Part shown: positions 29,622-39,010 of the stretch, in pieces
How the letters are laid out: the number at the start of each line of letters is the position of its first letter
How positions within the stretch are numbered: position 1 is the stretch's first letter
Assembly: GCA_016787045.1 (NCBI GenBank)
Contig: JAEUVA010000010.1
Span: 36,531-100,530, forward strand
DNA: 64,000 bases
DNA from: Chitinophagales bacterium
GTDB taxonomy: Bacteria; Bacteroidota; Bacteroidia; Chitinophagales; LD1
Reading direction: 5' to 3'
Made by a program: the position numbers and the translations under genes
The notes under the pieces: model-generated
The model's database searches: none
What the model saw: only the letters and a program-made list of their open reading frames with translations
What the model was told of the DNA's origin: nothing

Positions 29622-29693
29622 TGGTCCCGTCAGGAATCGAACCTGAATCTAGGGCTCCGGAAACCCTCATACTATCCGTTGTACTACGGAACC
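29622..29693 (-). tRNA. tRNA-Arg (CCG)
   Basis: On the minus strand, 72 nt from GGTTCCG to CGGGACC plus a discriminator A. Anticodon arm AGGGT-TTCCGGA-GCCCT gives CCG, reading CGG. T arm CAGG-TTCGATT-CCTG intact. No encoded CCA. Confidence 0.94.
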
Positions 29694-29756
29694 AACTAAG
29701 CGCCAAAGGTATAAAGGTGCAAATGCTTTCAAAGTGTACTTTGCATATCTGTGTAT

Positions 29757-30548
29757 TTACTTGCTGCTTTTGTTGCTGTAGAATGGAACTGTACAAAATA
29801 AGGCAACCTGTAAGGTATGATTGCTTTCTACCCGTACACCATCTGGTTTAAAAAGAAGTTGATTCATATACCCGGCTTCAACTCTGCCTATTTTTGAAAT
29901 AACATACCCAAGTGCAACGTATGCCCGATTTTGGTCAAAAATATTCAGCGCTACATTCTTTCCGAAGTTGATGAATAACTCATTGTAAACAGATAAATAC
30001 ACGCTCTTATCGGTTAGTGCTTTTTTTGAAAGTGAAATAGAAACCCGGTTAAGTACACGAGCACGGTTGGTATAAACAGGTTTGCCGGGCACATACACAC
30101 TATCGCTCATTATTGGCAGTTGTACAAACCGTTGCTCCATGCGCAGCCGGTTAACAAACTCCCATCTGCCCGAAGCACTTTTGGTTTGAAATTGTTGCCA
30201 GATGCGGTGCTCAGGAAAAGCGACCTTAACAGGTTGCTTGCCGTATGGCCATGTTTCTACAAAACAATAGCCGGCAGTAAGCATACCCCAGTTACTGAGG
30301 TGGTAATTGATACCGGCACGCAATAGTAATTGTTGTGGTTTTGCAATTATTTGGTTTGCCCGCCATTGTGCTTCGGCATGTAAACTCCAACGCTCGCTAA
30401 CTTTATGTGTACCAAAATACATGTACCAGCCATTGGCCTGATGGGCATATTGCCTGTTAGCATACGCTAGAGTTGTAGCTGTAAAAATTCCAATAACGGT
30501 TAGAGTTAAGCAAAAAAATGTGTGCACTGGCCGCCTGTACATTTGCAT
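29757..30548 (-). CDS. DUF2490-family outer membrane protein
   Basis: About 263 residues from the ATG at 30546-30548, with a signal peptide ending AYA. The mature part matches DUF2490: WYMYFGTHKVSERW, HAEAQWRANQ, LRAGINYHL, LTAGYCFVETWPYG and repeated amphipathic strands with aromatic ends, as in a small beta-barrel. Function unknown. It lies 68 nt downstream of the outer-membrane factor of the RND operon on the same strand and may belong to that transcript. Confidence 0.77.
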   Translation of the reverse strand: MQMYRRPVHTFFCLTLTVIGIFTATTLAYANRQYAHQANGWYMYFGTHKVSERWSLHAEAQWRANQIIAKPQQLLLRAGINYHLSNWGMLTAGYCFVETWPYGKQPVKVAFPEHRIWQQFQTKSASGRWEFVNRLRMEQRFVQLPIMSDSVYVPGKPVYTNRARVLNRVSISLSKKALTDKSVYLSVYNELFINFGKNVALNIFDQNRAYVALGYVISKIGRVEAGYMNQLLFKPDGVRVESNHTLQVALFCTVPFYSNKSSK

Positions 30549-30615
30549 GGCGTAACAATACACACATTTTTCTAAATCAAAATGTGATGACAAATGCTAC
30601 TAAGTGAATAATGCA

Positions 30616-32040
30616 TTACTTCCATCCACCACCCAATGCTTTGTACATATTTATTTCTGCGTTAAGCTGTTTTTTCTTTATCTCCACCAGCTCTATTCTT
30701 GAATCTAATGCCTCGCGTTGTGTGAGGAGTACCTCGATGTAATCTGCCCGAGCAGATTTAAACAAGTTGTCAGATATACTCACCGATTGAGTAAGGATAT
30801 CTGCCTCTGTTTTTTTAGTAGTGTAGCTGTTGCTGTAGTTTTCTATACCGGCCAGTTGGTTTTGTACTTCGTTGTAGGCCTGTATGGTGGTTTTTTCAAA
30901 ACCCAATATGGCTTGCATTTGTTTGGCGCGTGATGTTTTGTACACTGCTACCAGCGCATTGCGGTTAATGAGTGGTGCCAACATATCAGCCGCTACACTG
31001 TATAGCAACGATGACGGATTAAACCACACAGCCGGATTGAACGCCTGAAACCCGGCAGAGGCAGAAATGCGAAAGGAGGGGAAGAAATTGGCCTTAGCCA
31101 CTTTTACGTCCAGTTTAGCCGCAGTTAATTCTTGCTCTGCCTGCCGAATGTCGGGTCGGTTTTCTAAAAGCTGTCCTGGCACACCGGTAGATATAGAATC
31201 AAAAACTGTGGTGTTAAATGAGCCACTGTTACGGGCTATGGGTGCAGCAAATCGGCCGGTCAAAAAGTTGATGCGGTTTTCGGTTTCGGTAATCTGTTGC
31301 TGAATTTCGTATTGGCGGTTTTGTGTATTGAGCAGTTGGGCTTCGAACCGGTTTACGGCCAATTGGGTAACCCGTGCAGATTCTTTTTGTAACCGCACAA
31401 TGGCCAACGCGTTTTGCTGTATTTCAATATTCTGCCGCACAATATTTAGCTGATTGTCTAATGCAAGCAATTCATAATATGAACTGGCGATTTCCGCTAC
31501 CAGATTAGTTACCATGAAGTTTTTTCCCTCTATGCTGGCCAAGTACCGAGCTACTGCGGCATTTTTTGCATTTCGCAGTTTTTTCCAAATATCAAGCTCC
31601 CACGAAAACCCAATGCCAACCATAAAATCGCCAATGTATTTTGGCTTGCCTTGTGGTTCCTTCCATTGCTCCTCGGCTTGTCCATCCCAAGTGTATTTAC
31701 CCGATTTATCGGGCCCCGCACCTAGTTGTATACTTCCGGAAGGCAGGTATTCTCCCTTGCGAGTCCGTATTTCGTTGCGCGCAATTTCAATTTCCTGTTT
31801 GGTAATATTTAATTCCTGGTTATCTGCCAATGCCGTATCTATAAGAGCAACCAGATTGGTATCGGTAAAGAATTTGCGCCATTGCACACGAGCCGTATTG
31901 GTAGTGTCTGTGGCATTGCGGTATGCCGCAGGGGTGTTGCGGTTTTCGGCACGCATGGGTGCTTTAAACAGTTTACAACTGCTAACTGAGAAAAGTAGCG
32001 CAACAACTACGGCACAGTATATATAATTAATTTGCTTCAT
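30616..32040 (-). CDS. Outer membrane efflux protein (TolC/OprM-like lipoprotein)
   Basis: 474 residues. The signal peptide ends in VSSC, a lipobox, as in NodT-type lipoprotein channels. Two OEP repeats (~55-260 and ~275-470) carry the typical LIDTALADNQELNI, YYELLALDNQL and GVPGQLLENRPDIRQAEQEL motifs. It forms the trimeric outer-membrane exit duct of the pump. Its start overlaps the RND gene stop by 14 nt, so it is translationally coupled to it. Confidence 0.92.
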   Translation of the reverse strand: MKQINYIYCAVVVALLFSVSSCKLFKAPMRAENRNTPAAYRNATDTTNTARVQWRKFFTDTNLVALIDTALADNQELNITKQEIEIARNEIRTRKGEYLPSGSIQLGAGPDKSGKYTWDGQAEEQWKEPQGKPKYIGDFMVGIGFSWELDIWKKLRNAKNAAVARYLASIEGKNFMVTNLVAEIASSYYELLALDNQLNIVRQNIEIQQNALAIVRLQKESARVTQLAVNRFEAQLLNTQNRQYEIQQQITETENRINFLTGRFAAPIARNSGSFNTTVFDSISTGVPGQLLENRPDIRQAEQELTAAKLDVKVAKANFFPSFRISASAGFQAFNPAVWFNPSSLLYSVAADMLAPLINRNALVAVYKTSRAKQMQAILGFEKTTIQAYNEVQNQLAGIENYSNSYTTKKTEADILTQSVSISDNLFKSARADYIEVLLTQREALDSRIELVEIKKKQLNAEINMYKALGGGWK

Positions 32041-35000
32041 GTTTTCTGTTTCTAGTAAGGTTGGCTAATATTTTACGAATGGTTTTTGTAAGGCGGGCTT
32101 CTTCATTATAGCTCTCTACAATGTGCTCGCTAAGGGGTGTTTCATCTTCATCTTTGATTAGTTTTTTGCCCTCGGCAAGCGAGCCAAAAATGAAGTATAA
32201 ACCAGGCACTATGACCACTCCGAAAATCGTTCCAAACAACATGCCTCCGAGAGTGGATGCACCTATAGTATGGTTGCCTACGGCTCCCGGTCCTGTGGCA
32301 ATTACCAACGGAATCAATCCGGCAATAAATGCAAACGAAGTCATCAAAATAGGCCGAAAACGCACCTTAGCGCCTTCAATGGCAGCAGCCATTACAGTAG
32401 CTCCTTGTTGGTGTTTTTGTACCGCAAATTCTACAATCAAAATGGCGTTTTTACCTAATAAACCCACTAACATGATGAGGCCAATTTGCGCATAGATGTC
32501 ATTGGCAAGCCCCATCATTTTAAGCAACAAAAACGAACCAAATACCCCGGCAGGGAGAGAGAAGATTACAGCCAGTGGAATCAAAAAACTTTCATATTGT
32601 GCAGCAAGTACTAAGTACACAAATATGATAACTACTAAGAATATATACAGCGCTTCGTTACCGCGTCTTGCTTCGTCATACGATAGTCCTTCCCAGGCAA
32701 TATCATATCCGCGGGGCAATACTTCAGTAGCCACTTCCTGCACGGCATTAATGGCATCGCCAGTAGTGTATCCCTCACTAGGCATACCTCGGATAGAAGA
32801 TGAAGTGTAAAGGTTAAACCGCGTGATTTCGTTTGGCCCTTGAGTCTTTTTTATTTTCATAAAAGCAGAGTAGGGCACCATTTCACCGGCATCATTTTTA
32901 ATAAACAGATTTAATATGTCTGATGGCAGTTTTCTAAACTCAGGGGCTGCCTGTGTATATACTTTGTAGTAATTATTAAAGCGGATAAACCCTTGCTCAT
33001 AGGTACTGCCAATCAAAATATTGAGATTTTCCATGGCTTTGCCAATGGATACCCCTTTTTGCATAGCCAGGCCATTGTCTATTTCCAATTCATACTGCGG
33101 GTAGTTGGCCGCATAAAAGGTAAACAGACCGGTTAACTCTTTGCGCTTTTTGAGCGCCTCCATAAACTCCATGTTTATCTTGTCAAACTCCTGATAGTCC
33201 ACTTCGCTATTTTTATCTAGCATACGAAGTGAAAAACCATCAGACGAACCGTAGCCGGGTACTGCCGGTGGCTCAAAATATTCAACAACAGCACCCAGGT
33301 CTTTGGTTTTTTCTTCCAGCTCTTCTACTATTTGTTTTACAGAATGCTTGCGCTCGCTCCAATCTTTGAGGTTGATAAGGCAAGTGCCAGCATTAGAACC
33401 ACGCCCTTCAGTTAATATTTCATAACCGGCAAGTGAGGTAACCGATTGCACACCATCTACCTGCTTGGCTATTTTTTGCAGCTCGCGCGATATTTCGTTG
33501 GTGCGCTCTAATGTAGTACCGGGCGAGGTTTGCAAAATGGCATATATCTGCCCTTGATCTTCGTTGGGTATAAAACCGGCCGGCAATATTTTACTTACAC
33601 CAAAAATGCCAAAGCTGAATGCTATTAATATACCATAAGTAACTATTCTGCGATTTACGATTTTAGAAAGCAACCCCGTGTATTTACCGGTTAGCCATTC
33701 AAAATTCTTATTGAACCAATCAATAAAAATATTGATGGGTGTTTTGCGCTTCGGTTTGCCATGATTATTTTTTAGAAGAATGGCACAAAGCACAGGAGTT
33801 AGCGTAAGCGCTACCACACCCGATAATACAATGGCGCTGGCCATGGTAATGGAGAACTGCCGATAGAAAACGCCTATAGGCCCACTCATAAAAGACACTG
33901 GGATAAACACGGCTGTCATTACTAATGTGATGGCAATTACCGCACCGCTGATTTCGCCCAATACTTTTTGTACGGCTTTGTAAGGCGATACGTTTTCTTC
34001 TTCCATTTTGGCATGTACGGCCTCTACCACCACTATGGCATCGTCAACCACTATGCCTATGGCTAATACCAACGCAAACAGGGTGATGAGGTTAATGCTC
34101 AGGCCAAAAAACTGCATAGATATAAAGGCGCCAACCAGCGATACGGGTACTGCAAGTGTAGGAATTAGCGTAGAGCGCCAATCGCCAAGAAAAATAAACA
34201 CAACTAATGCTACAAGGATAAATGCCTCTACTAACGTATGCAAAACCTTTTCTATAGAAGCATTTACAAACTTAGATACATCGTAGTTGATTTCGTAATC
34301 CATGCCCGGAGGGAAATCTTTTTTGAGCACTTCTAACTTCTCTTTTACTTCATCTATTACTTTGTTGGCATTGCTACCGGGGTTTTGTTTTAGAACAAGT
34401 GATGTAGAGGGCAAACCATCTTTGTTAGAATAGATGTCCACAAACTCGCTGCCTACTTCTACCTCGGCTATATCCTTGAGTTTAAGCAGCTCACCGTTTG
34501 AATTAGCACGTATTACAATATCTTTGTATTGCTCCGGTTTGTTGTACCACCCCTTGTAGGTAAACACATACTCTAAAGATTGTGCTACGTGGCCTGAGCT
34601 TAGCCCCACACGACCCGGTCTGCCGAGTACACTTTGTTCGTCAATGGCTGACAGCACTTCATCTGCCGATATATTGTAGGCCCGCATACGATCAGGATTA
34701 AGCCATACGCGTATGGCAAATGCTCGGCTGCCCAATGCAATAGCACGCCCCATACCATGTACCCGTTGTATTTCGGGCAGCAGGTAGGTATTGGCGTAGT
34801 TGAACAGAAATTTTTCATCCGCATTTTTGTCTGTGCTGAACAAGTTTACATACATCAGCATACTGGGTTGTATGGGAGTTATCACCACCCCCTCGCGCTG
34901 TACTAAAGGTGGCAGGTTGGCCATCACTTGGTCCACACGGGTTTTTACATTTACCACCGCTGCGTTTACATCGGTGCCCGGCTCAAACACTACCTGTACA

Positions 35001-35266
35001 GTGGCCTCGCTGGCGCTTGTAGCATCAGATATAATGTACTGCATGTTTTGCACACCATTGATGGCACGCTCTAATAGCGTAACGGTAGATTTTACCAGCA
35101 CATCGGCATTTGAACCCGGAAACTCAATAAAAATGTTTACACGAGGTGGAGCAATTTCAGGAAACTGGGCTATAGGCCGCGTAAATATGGCCAGCAAGCC
35201 CACAAAGATGATCCCTAACGACAGGGATATGGCCAACACCGGCCGCTGAATAAATTTAGTAAACAT
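32027..35266 (-). CDS. RND multidrug efflux transporter, HAE1/AcrB family
   Basis: 1079 residues, 12 predicted membrane helices and two large periplasmic loops. The start FIQRPVLAISLSLGI is standard. Proton-relay residues are visible: two Asp in IVVDDAIVVVEA (~407-408) and a Lys in LLGKNAILIVEFA (~938). The drug-binding porter domain includes FPEIAPPRVNIFIEFPG. It is the inner-membrane, proton-driven pump of the tripartite complex with the flanking adaptor and channel. Probable substrates are hydrophobic drugs, detergents or bile-like compounds; no local TetR or AraC regulator is present. Confidence 0.94.
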   Translation of the reverse strand: MFTKFIQRPVLAISLSLGIIFVGLLAIFTRPIAQFPEIAPPRVNIFIEFPGSNADVLVKSTVTLLERAINGVQNMQYIISDATSASEATVQVVFEPGTDVNAAVVNVKTRVDQVMANLPPLVQREGVVITPIQPSMLMYVNLFSTDKNADEKFLFNYANTYLLPEIQRVHGMGRAIALGSRAFAIRVWLNPDRMRAYNISADEVLSAIDEQSVLGRPGRVGLSSGHVAQSLEYVFTYKGWYNKPEQYKDIVIRANSNGELLKLKDIAEVEVGSEFVDIYSNKDGLPSTSLVLKQNPGSNANKVIDEVKEKLEVLKKDFPPGMDYEINYDVSKFVNASIEKVLHTLVEAFILVALVVFIFLGDWRSTLIPTLAVPVSLVGAFISMQFFGLSINLITLFALVLAIGIVVDDAIVVVEAVHAKMEEENVSPYKAVQKVLGEISGAVIAITLVMTAVFIPVSFMSGPIGVFYRQFSITMASAIVLSGVVALTLTPVLCAILLKNNHGKPKRKTPINIFIDWFNKNFEWLTGKYTGLLSKIVNRRIVTYGILIAFSFGIFGVSKILPAGFIPNEDQGQIYAILQTSPGTTLERTNEISRELQKIAKQVDGVQSVTSLAGYEILTEGRGSNAGTCLINLKDWSERKHSVKQIVEELEEKTKDLGAVVEYFEPPAVPGYGSSDGFSLRMLDKNSEVDYQEFDKINMEFMEALKKRKELTGLFTFYAANYPQYELEIDNGLAMQKGVSIGKAMENLNILIGSTYEQGFIRFNNYYKVYTQAAPEFRKLPSDILNLFIKNDAGEMVPYSAFMKIKKTQGPNEITRFNLYTSSSIRGMPSEGYTTGDAINAVQEVATEVLPRGYDIAWEGLSYDEARRGNEALYIFLVVIIFVYLVLAAQYESFLIPLAVIFSLPAGVFGSFLLLKMMGLANDIYAQIGLIMLVGLLGKNAILIVEFAVQKHQQGATVMAAAIEGAKVRFRPILMTSFAFIAGLIPLVIATGPGAVGNHTIGASTLGGMLFGTIFGVVIVPGLYFIFGSLAEGKKLIKDEDETPLSEHIVESYNEEARLTKTIRKILANLTRNRKHEAN

Positions 35267-35288
35267 GATATATTATTTAAACTATGCC

Positions 35289-36374
35289 TTACTCGGCATG
35301 TATGTTTTGCAAATCGGTCATCACTTTTTCAAAAGGCACAAAGTCGGTAACTATTTTTTCGTTGTTTTTTACTTTGCGCAACCCTTCTAAGAGTATCTTT
35401 TCATTTTTTTCTAAGCCGCCAATCACTGTGTACAGGTGAGGCATTTCGGTGCCGATTTCAATTTGGCGGGAATGCACGATGCCCTTGTCATCTATCACGT
35501 ACACATATTTTTTATCTAATATTTCAAACGTGGCTTTTTGTGGTATTAGCAATGCATCTTTGAGGTACACCGGCATTAAGATGTTGCCGGTCTCGCCATG
35601 GCGCAAAAGTTTATCGGGGTTCTGAAAAGTAGCGCGAAAGGCAATGTTGCCGGTTTCGTTGTTAAAGTCGGCCTCTATGGTTTCTACTATTCCGGTTTGA
35701 TCAAACTCTTTGCCATTGGCCATAATGAGTTTTACTTTTTGCTGACCTTCTTTTTTGGCGCGTTGGGCATAGTCCAGATACTCTGCCTCTGGAACGTTGA
35801 AGTACACCCACATCTTGCTGTTGTCGGATAATGTGGTGAGCAATTCACCTTCATCAACTAAACTTCCCAGCCGCTCATAAAACTTGTCCATAATTCCATC
35901 GAACGGAGCGCGGATGTCTGTAAAAGTGAGGTGCGCTTGTGCCAGTGATAGTTCAGCTTTTTCTTTATCTAGTTTAGCTTTAGCCAACGCCAGTTCGTTT
36001 TTAGAAACAATGTTGCTATCGGCCAATCGCTTAGTGTTTTGAAATTCAATTTCTGCAAATGCCACATTGGCTTTGGCTTTTTCGGTTTCTGCTTCATATA
36101 TCACAGGCATTATCTGAAACATCTGCTGCCCCTTACGTACATATTGCCCCTCGTCCACATAGATGTTTTGCAGGTAGCCCCGCTCTTGCGAGCGCAACTC
36201 TATGTGGTTAATAGAATGGATCTGACACACGTATTCTTTGTAGATTACAGTATCTTTTTGAATGGGAGAAGTCACTAAAAACTTTGCGGCTTCTTCGTTT
36301 TCTTTATGGTGGTTATTGCAGCCGATATAAAATGCGGCCACCATCAATAACACAGTAAACAATAGCTTATTCAT
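35289..36374 (-). CDS. RND efflux periplasmic adaptor (AcrA-like lipoprotein)
   Basis: 361 residues with a signal peptide ending in a lipobox-like YIGC at residues ~16-19. Order: beta-barrel strand, half lipoyl domain (SQERGYLQNIYVDEGQYVRKGQ), coiled-coil hairpin (~85-150, Lys/Glu/Ala-rich), second half lipoyl (DIRAPFDGIMDKF), beta-barrel and membrane-proximal domain. It joins the RND pump to the outer-membrane channel. First gene of the operon; the pump gene follows after 22 nt. Confidence 0.92.
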   Translation of the reverse strand: MNKLLFTVLLMVAAFYIGCNNHHKENEEAAKFLVTSPIQKDTVIYKEYVCQIHSINHIELRSQERGYLQNIYVDEGQYVRKGQQMFQIMPVIYEAETEKAKANVAFAEIEFQNTKRLADSNIVSKNELALAKAKLDKEKAELSLAQAHLTFTDIRAPFDGIMDKFYERLGSLVDEGELLTTLSDNSKMWVYFNVPEAEYLDYAQRAKKEGQQKVKLIMANGKEFDQTGIVETIEADFNNETGNIAFRATFQNPDKLLRHGETGNILMPVYLKDALLIPQKATFEILDKKYVYVIDDKGIVHSRQIEIGTEMPHLYTVIGGLEKNEKILLEGLRKVKNNEKIVTDFVPFEKVMTDLQNIHAE

Positions 36375-36482
36375 AGTAAATAATTAAATACTATACCGTA
36401 GCGGCACTACTTTTTATTTGGAAAAATGGGAGAGAATGGAATAATGTACTGCAAACAGGTACATTTATCCGTATAGAAATAG

Positions 36483-36872
36483 TTAAGCTAAAACGTATGC
36501 CTTTAGATTCCGGTACAGGATGTAGCGGGGTATGGTGTTAAAGCGCGATATTCTTTCGGGAGAAAGACTGGAATTTGTAGAAGTGCTGTTTGAAGTGCGA
36601 GTATAAAGATGAACCGCTGAGTAGCTATCTATGGACTCATCATCTTCTTCAATACACTCTTCGGCAATAATTTGTATGTCTTCTTCGCTCCATACAGATA
36701 AAATGCTGGATGAACTATTTTGTTCGTTAGTATAACTTACGTAACTGTTTCTTGAATAAGAAGTAGTAACAGCATGAGCCGAGTAGCTGTGTAGCAGCAA
36801 CAGAACCAACAACAGTACCGTGTGTTTAAGTACCTGACCAATAAAAGGGGTAGTTGAAAACCGTAGCTGCAT
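36483..36872 (-). CDS. Hypothetical exported protein, Ser-rich
   Basis: About 129 residues from MQLRF; the frame extends 11 codons further. A long hydrophobic signal (LLLVLLLL, ends AHA) is followed by a Ser/Tyr/Thr-rich stretch, an acidic block (EEDIQIIAEECIEEDDE) and a basic C-terminus (PRYILYRNLKAYV). Not recognised. It is upstream of the RND operon on the same strand, separated by about 108 nt, and could be an unrelated short gene. The coding call rests on the signal peptide only. Confidence 0.45.
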   Translation of the reverse strand: MQLRFSTTPFIGQVLKHTVLLLVLLLLHSYSAHAVTTSYSRNSYVSYTNEQNSSSSILSVWSEEDIQIIAEECIEEDDESIDSYSAVHLYTRTSNSTSTNSSLSPERISRFNTIPRYILYRNLKAYVLA

Positions 36873-37060
36873 TATTACTAATCGCGTGCGAATGTAAAAA
36901 GTCAAGTCTATGAAGCAGTGCCAATAAACGTTAAAGCAGTTGGATAATCTGTGGTTCTTTTAAAGCTAGGGGCAGAATGATTTTAATCAGTACGCTGTGT
37001 AACAATTGTTGCCAAAAACAACATTGCTTCTAAAGATATTTGTATCCTAAAATAATAACT

Positions 37061-37258
37061 ATGAAACCAAACATGGGCACTTTAGACCGCATACTTCGGG
37101 TTATAGTAGCGAGTGCAATAGTTTATTTGTATTTCAATGGAACAGTTTCTGGTACAGTAGGTATTACACTACTGGTTCTATCGGGTGTTTTTGTGTTGAC
37201 TAGTGCTTCAAGTTTTTGCCCGCTGTACAAGCCATTTGGTATTAGTACTAAAGAATAG
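37061..37258 (+). CDS. DUF2892 (YgaP-like transmembrane) protein
   Basis: 65 residues from the ATG at 37061. MKPNMGTLDRILRV is the typical DUF2892 opening; two hydrophobic helices follow, then SSFCPLYKPFGI, the conserved CPLY end. Such domains often accompany rhodaneses or metal/sulfide-handling genes. Here it opens a three-gene run with a DUF6132 gene and a methyltransferase-HMA fusion. Inner-membrane, function unknown. Confidence 0.83.
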   Translation: MKPNMGTLDRILRVIVASAIVYLYFNGTVSGTVGITLLVLSGVFVLTSASSFCPLYKPFGISTKE

Positions 37259-37293
37259 CAGTTCATAGAGTACAAGTGCAAGCTACACCAAAA

Positions 37294-37518
37294 ATGAATT
37301 GCCTTAAAAGATATAGAAAGATGCTGATAGGGGTATTAGCAGGCGCAGTCGCTGGTTACGCTTACTACTATTTTGTAGGGTGTGCCAGCGGCTCTTGCGC
37401 CATTACTTCCAATCCGGTAAACAGCACCGCGTATGGCGCTTTGGTAGGTGCGCTTTTATTCAGTTCTTTTGAAAAAGAAACTGAGCCATCAAATACACAA
37501 ACCCAAACCCAAAAATGA
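37294..37518 (+). CDS. DUF6132-family membrane protein
   Basis: 74 residues from the ATG at 37294 (a GTG at 37276 would add six). It matches my memory of DUF6132: KRYRKMLIGVLAGAVAGY, YYYFVGCASGSCAITSNP with the CxxGxC pair, and STAYGALVGALLF. Two short membrane helices flank the cysteines. Its stop overlaps the next start as ATGA (37515-37518), a sign of translational coupling. Function unknown. Confidence 0.75.
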   Translation: MNCLKRYRKMLIGVLAGAVAGYAYYYFVGCASGSCAITSNPVNSTAYGALVGALLFSSFEKETEPSNTQTQTQK

Positions 37519-38369
37519 AAAATACAGAAGAGGACTTCAATTGCTGCGTAACCACTTGTGGTCTGCCACTTAACGCTAACTATTGGGACAATCAGTATGT
37601 TAATGGTGAAACCGGTTGGGATTTGGGTATGGTTTCTCCACCCATTAAAAATTACTTGGATACCATCGGAGACAAAAACTGTAGCATACTGATACCCGGT
37701 TGTGGTAATGCCTACGAGGCCGCCTATTTGGTGCAACACGGATTTACCAACGTTACACTCATTGACATTTCATCTACTCTGGTAGAAAATCTGCGCGAAC
37801 AATTTGGCGATGCCCCCATTCGTATTTTACATGGTGATTTTTTTGAGCATCAGGGAGCGTATGATTTAATTATTGAGCAAACATTTTTTTGCGCACTTAA
37901 CCCATCACTTCACGAGCGATATGCTGCCAAGATGTATCAATTGCTAAAAACGGGCGGAAAGTTAGTGGGCTTGCTCTTTAACAAAGAATTTGAAAAGCAA
38001 GGGCCGCCCTTTGGAGGAAACAAAGCGGACTACAAAGAATTATTTTCACCGATGTTTGAATTGAAGCAGATGGATGATTGTACGACTTCGGTTAAGCCGC
38101 GATTGGGTTCCGAGTTGTTTATTGAAATGCGGAAAAAGGAATTACCAGAAAACTCGGTGCGCTTGTTTGCCATAGGTGGCATTACTTGCAGTGGTTGTAA
38201 AAAAGACATTACTCAAAATTTTTTAAATTTATCAGGAGTAGATTCTGCCCGAATCAATACTGACTTTACAGAAGTATTAATTGTATGCTCGCCTACAATA
38301 ACCAACGATGATTTGAAAAAGGCCATTGCACACGATGCTAAATACACATTGGCAACTACAACTATATGA
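37515..38369 (+). CDS. TPMT-family methyltransferase fused to a heavy-metal-associated domain
   Basis: 284 residues. Residues ~20-210 are a thiopurine-S-methyltransferase-like Rossmann fold: NYWDNQYVNGETGWDLG, the SAM loop LIPGCGNAYEAAYL, IDISSTLVENL, GDFFEH, QTFFCALNP and GPPFGG. Residues ~217-284 look like an HMA domain with GGITCSGCKKDI, the CxxC metal site, followed by VDSARINTDFTEVLIVC. Bacterial TPMT relatives methylate selenium and tellurium compounds or thiols, and HMA domains carry soft metals, so a metal(loid)- or thiol-modifying role is a fair inference. Cotranscribed with the DUF2892 and DUF6132 genes. Confidence 0.82.
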   Translation: MKNTEEDFNCCVTTCGLPLNANYWDNQYVNGETGWDLGMVSPPIKNYLDTIGDKNCSILIPGCGNAYEAAYLVQHGFTNVTLIDISSTLVENLREQFGDAPIRILHGDFFEHQGAYDLIIEQTFFCALNPSLHERYAAKMYQLLKTGGKLVGLLFNKEFEKQGPPFGGNKADYKELFSPMFELKQMDDCTTSVKPRLGSELFIEMRKKELPENSVRLFAIGGITCSGCKKDITQNFLNLSGVDSARINTDFTEVLIVCSPTITNDDLKKAIAHDAKYTLATTTI

Positions 38370-38380
38370 GCTATCTTTGT
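38350..38380 (+). promoter_or_regulatory. Candidate promoter of the DUF983 gene
   Basis: TTG at 38350-38352, a 20-nt spacer and TATCTTTG at 38373-38380, a perfect TAnnTTTG. It overlaps the end of the methyltransferase gene and leaves an ~80-nt AT-rich leader that contains a 9-bp inverted repeat (CTTATGTAT at 38391-38399, ATACATAAG at 38445-38453). Confidence 0.55.
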
Positions 38381-38464
38381 GTTTTGTAACTTATGTATAT
38401 CTGGTTTTAGATAACACATATGCTAATTTTACATATTTTAATCATACATAAGCCATAGCAATAA

Positions 38465-38968
38465 ATGATAACAAAAGGAAACAAACTGTACAGCATAGTG
38501 GGTATGAAATGTCCCCGCTGCCATGAGGGACAGCTTTGGAAAAGCCCACTGTACCAAATGAAGTTATACGATATGCACGAAAACTGCCCCGTATGTGGTT
38601 TAAAGTACGAGCAAGAGCCCGGCTTTTGGTATGGCGCTATGTATGCGGCTTACACTTTTAGTTCAGGAGCTTTATTGATTGTTATGCTCGTTACACTATT
38701 GGCCCTTAAATGGGAATTACAAAGTGTGTTCATCGCCATAGGCGTAACTGCGCTTATCGGTTTTACATACAATGCCCGTTTAGCGCGCTCATTTTGGTTA
38801 AACCTTGTTGTGGACTATAACCCCAACTGGAAGCAACAAAATGTGGAGCGCGAAAAACGCAGAGAAGAATTGCGTAAACAAGGCATTAATCCAGATGAGG
38901 TCAGCTCGCTAACTACACCAACCCACCACGGGTATGAAACCCCCGGCACTTCTTTTATAGGAAAATAA
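38465..38968 (+). CDS. DUF983-family membrane protein
   Basis: 167 residues. The N-terminus has a CPRCHEG and a CPVCGLKYE pair, a zinc ribbon, then EPGFWYGAMYAAYTF, two membrane helices and YNARLARSFWLNLVVDYNP, the standard DUF983 order. The tail is highly charged (REKRREELRKQG). Function unknown; it converges with the PfkB gene. Confidence 0.86.
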   Translation: MITKGNKLYSIVGMKCPRCHEGQLWKSPLYQMKLYDMHENCPVCGLKYEQEPGFWYGAMYAAYTFSSGALLIVMLVTLLALKWELQSVFIAIGVTALIGFTYNARLARSFWLNLVVDYNPNWKQQNVEREKRREELRKQGINPDEVSSLTTPTHHGYETPGTSFIGK

Positions 38969-39010
38969 TTAGTGTTTATTGGACGAAGAAAAAGTCTGAC
39001 AATTGCAGCA

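Noticed and set aside
32121..35249. Plus-strand frames opposite the RND transporter
   Set aside because: They are complementary to conserved transmembrane segments of a well-supported gene.
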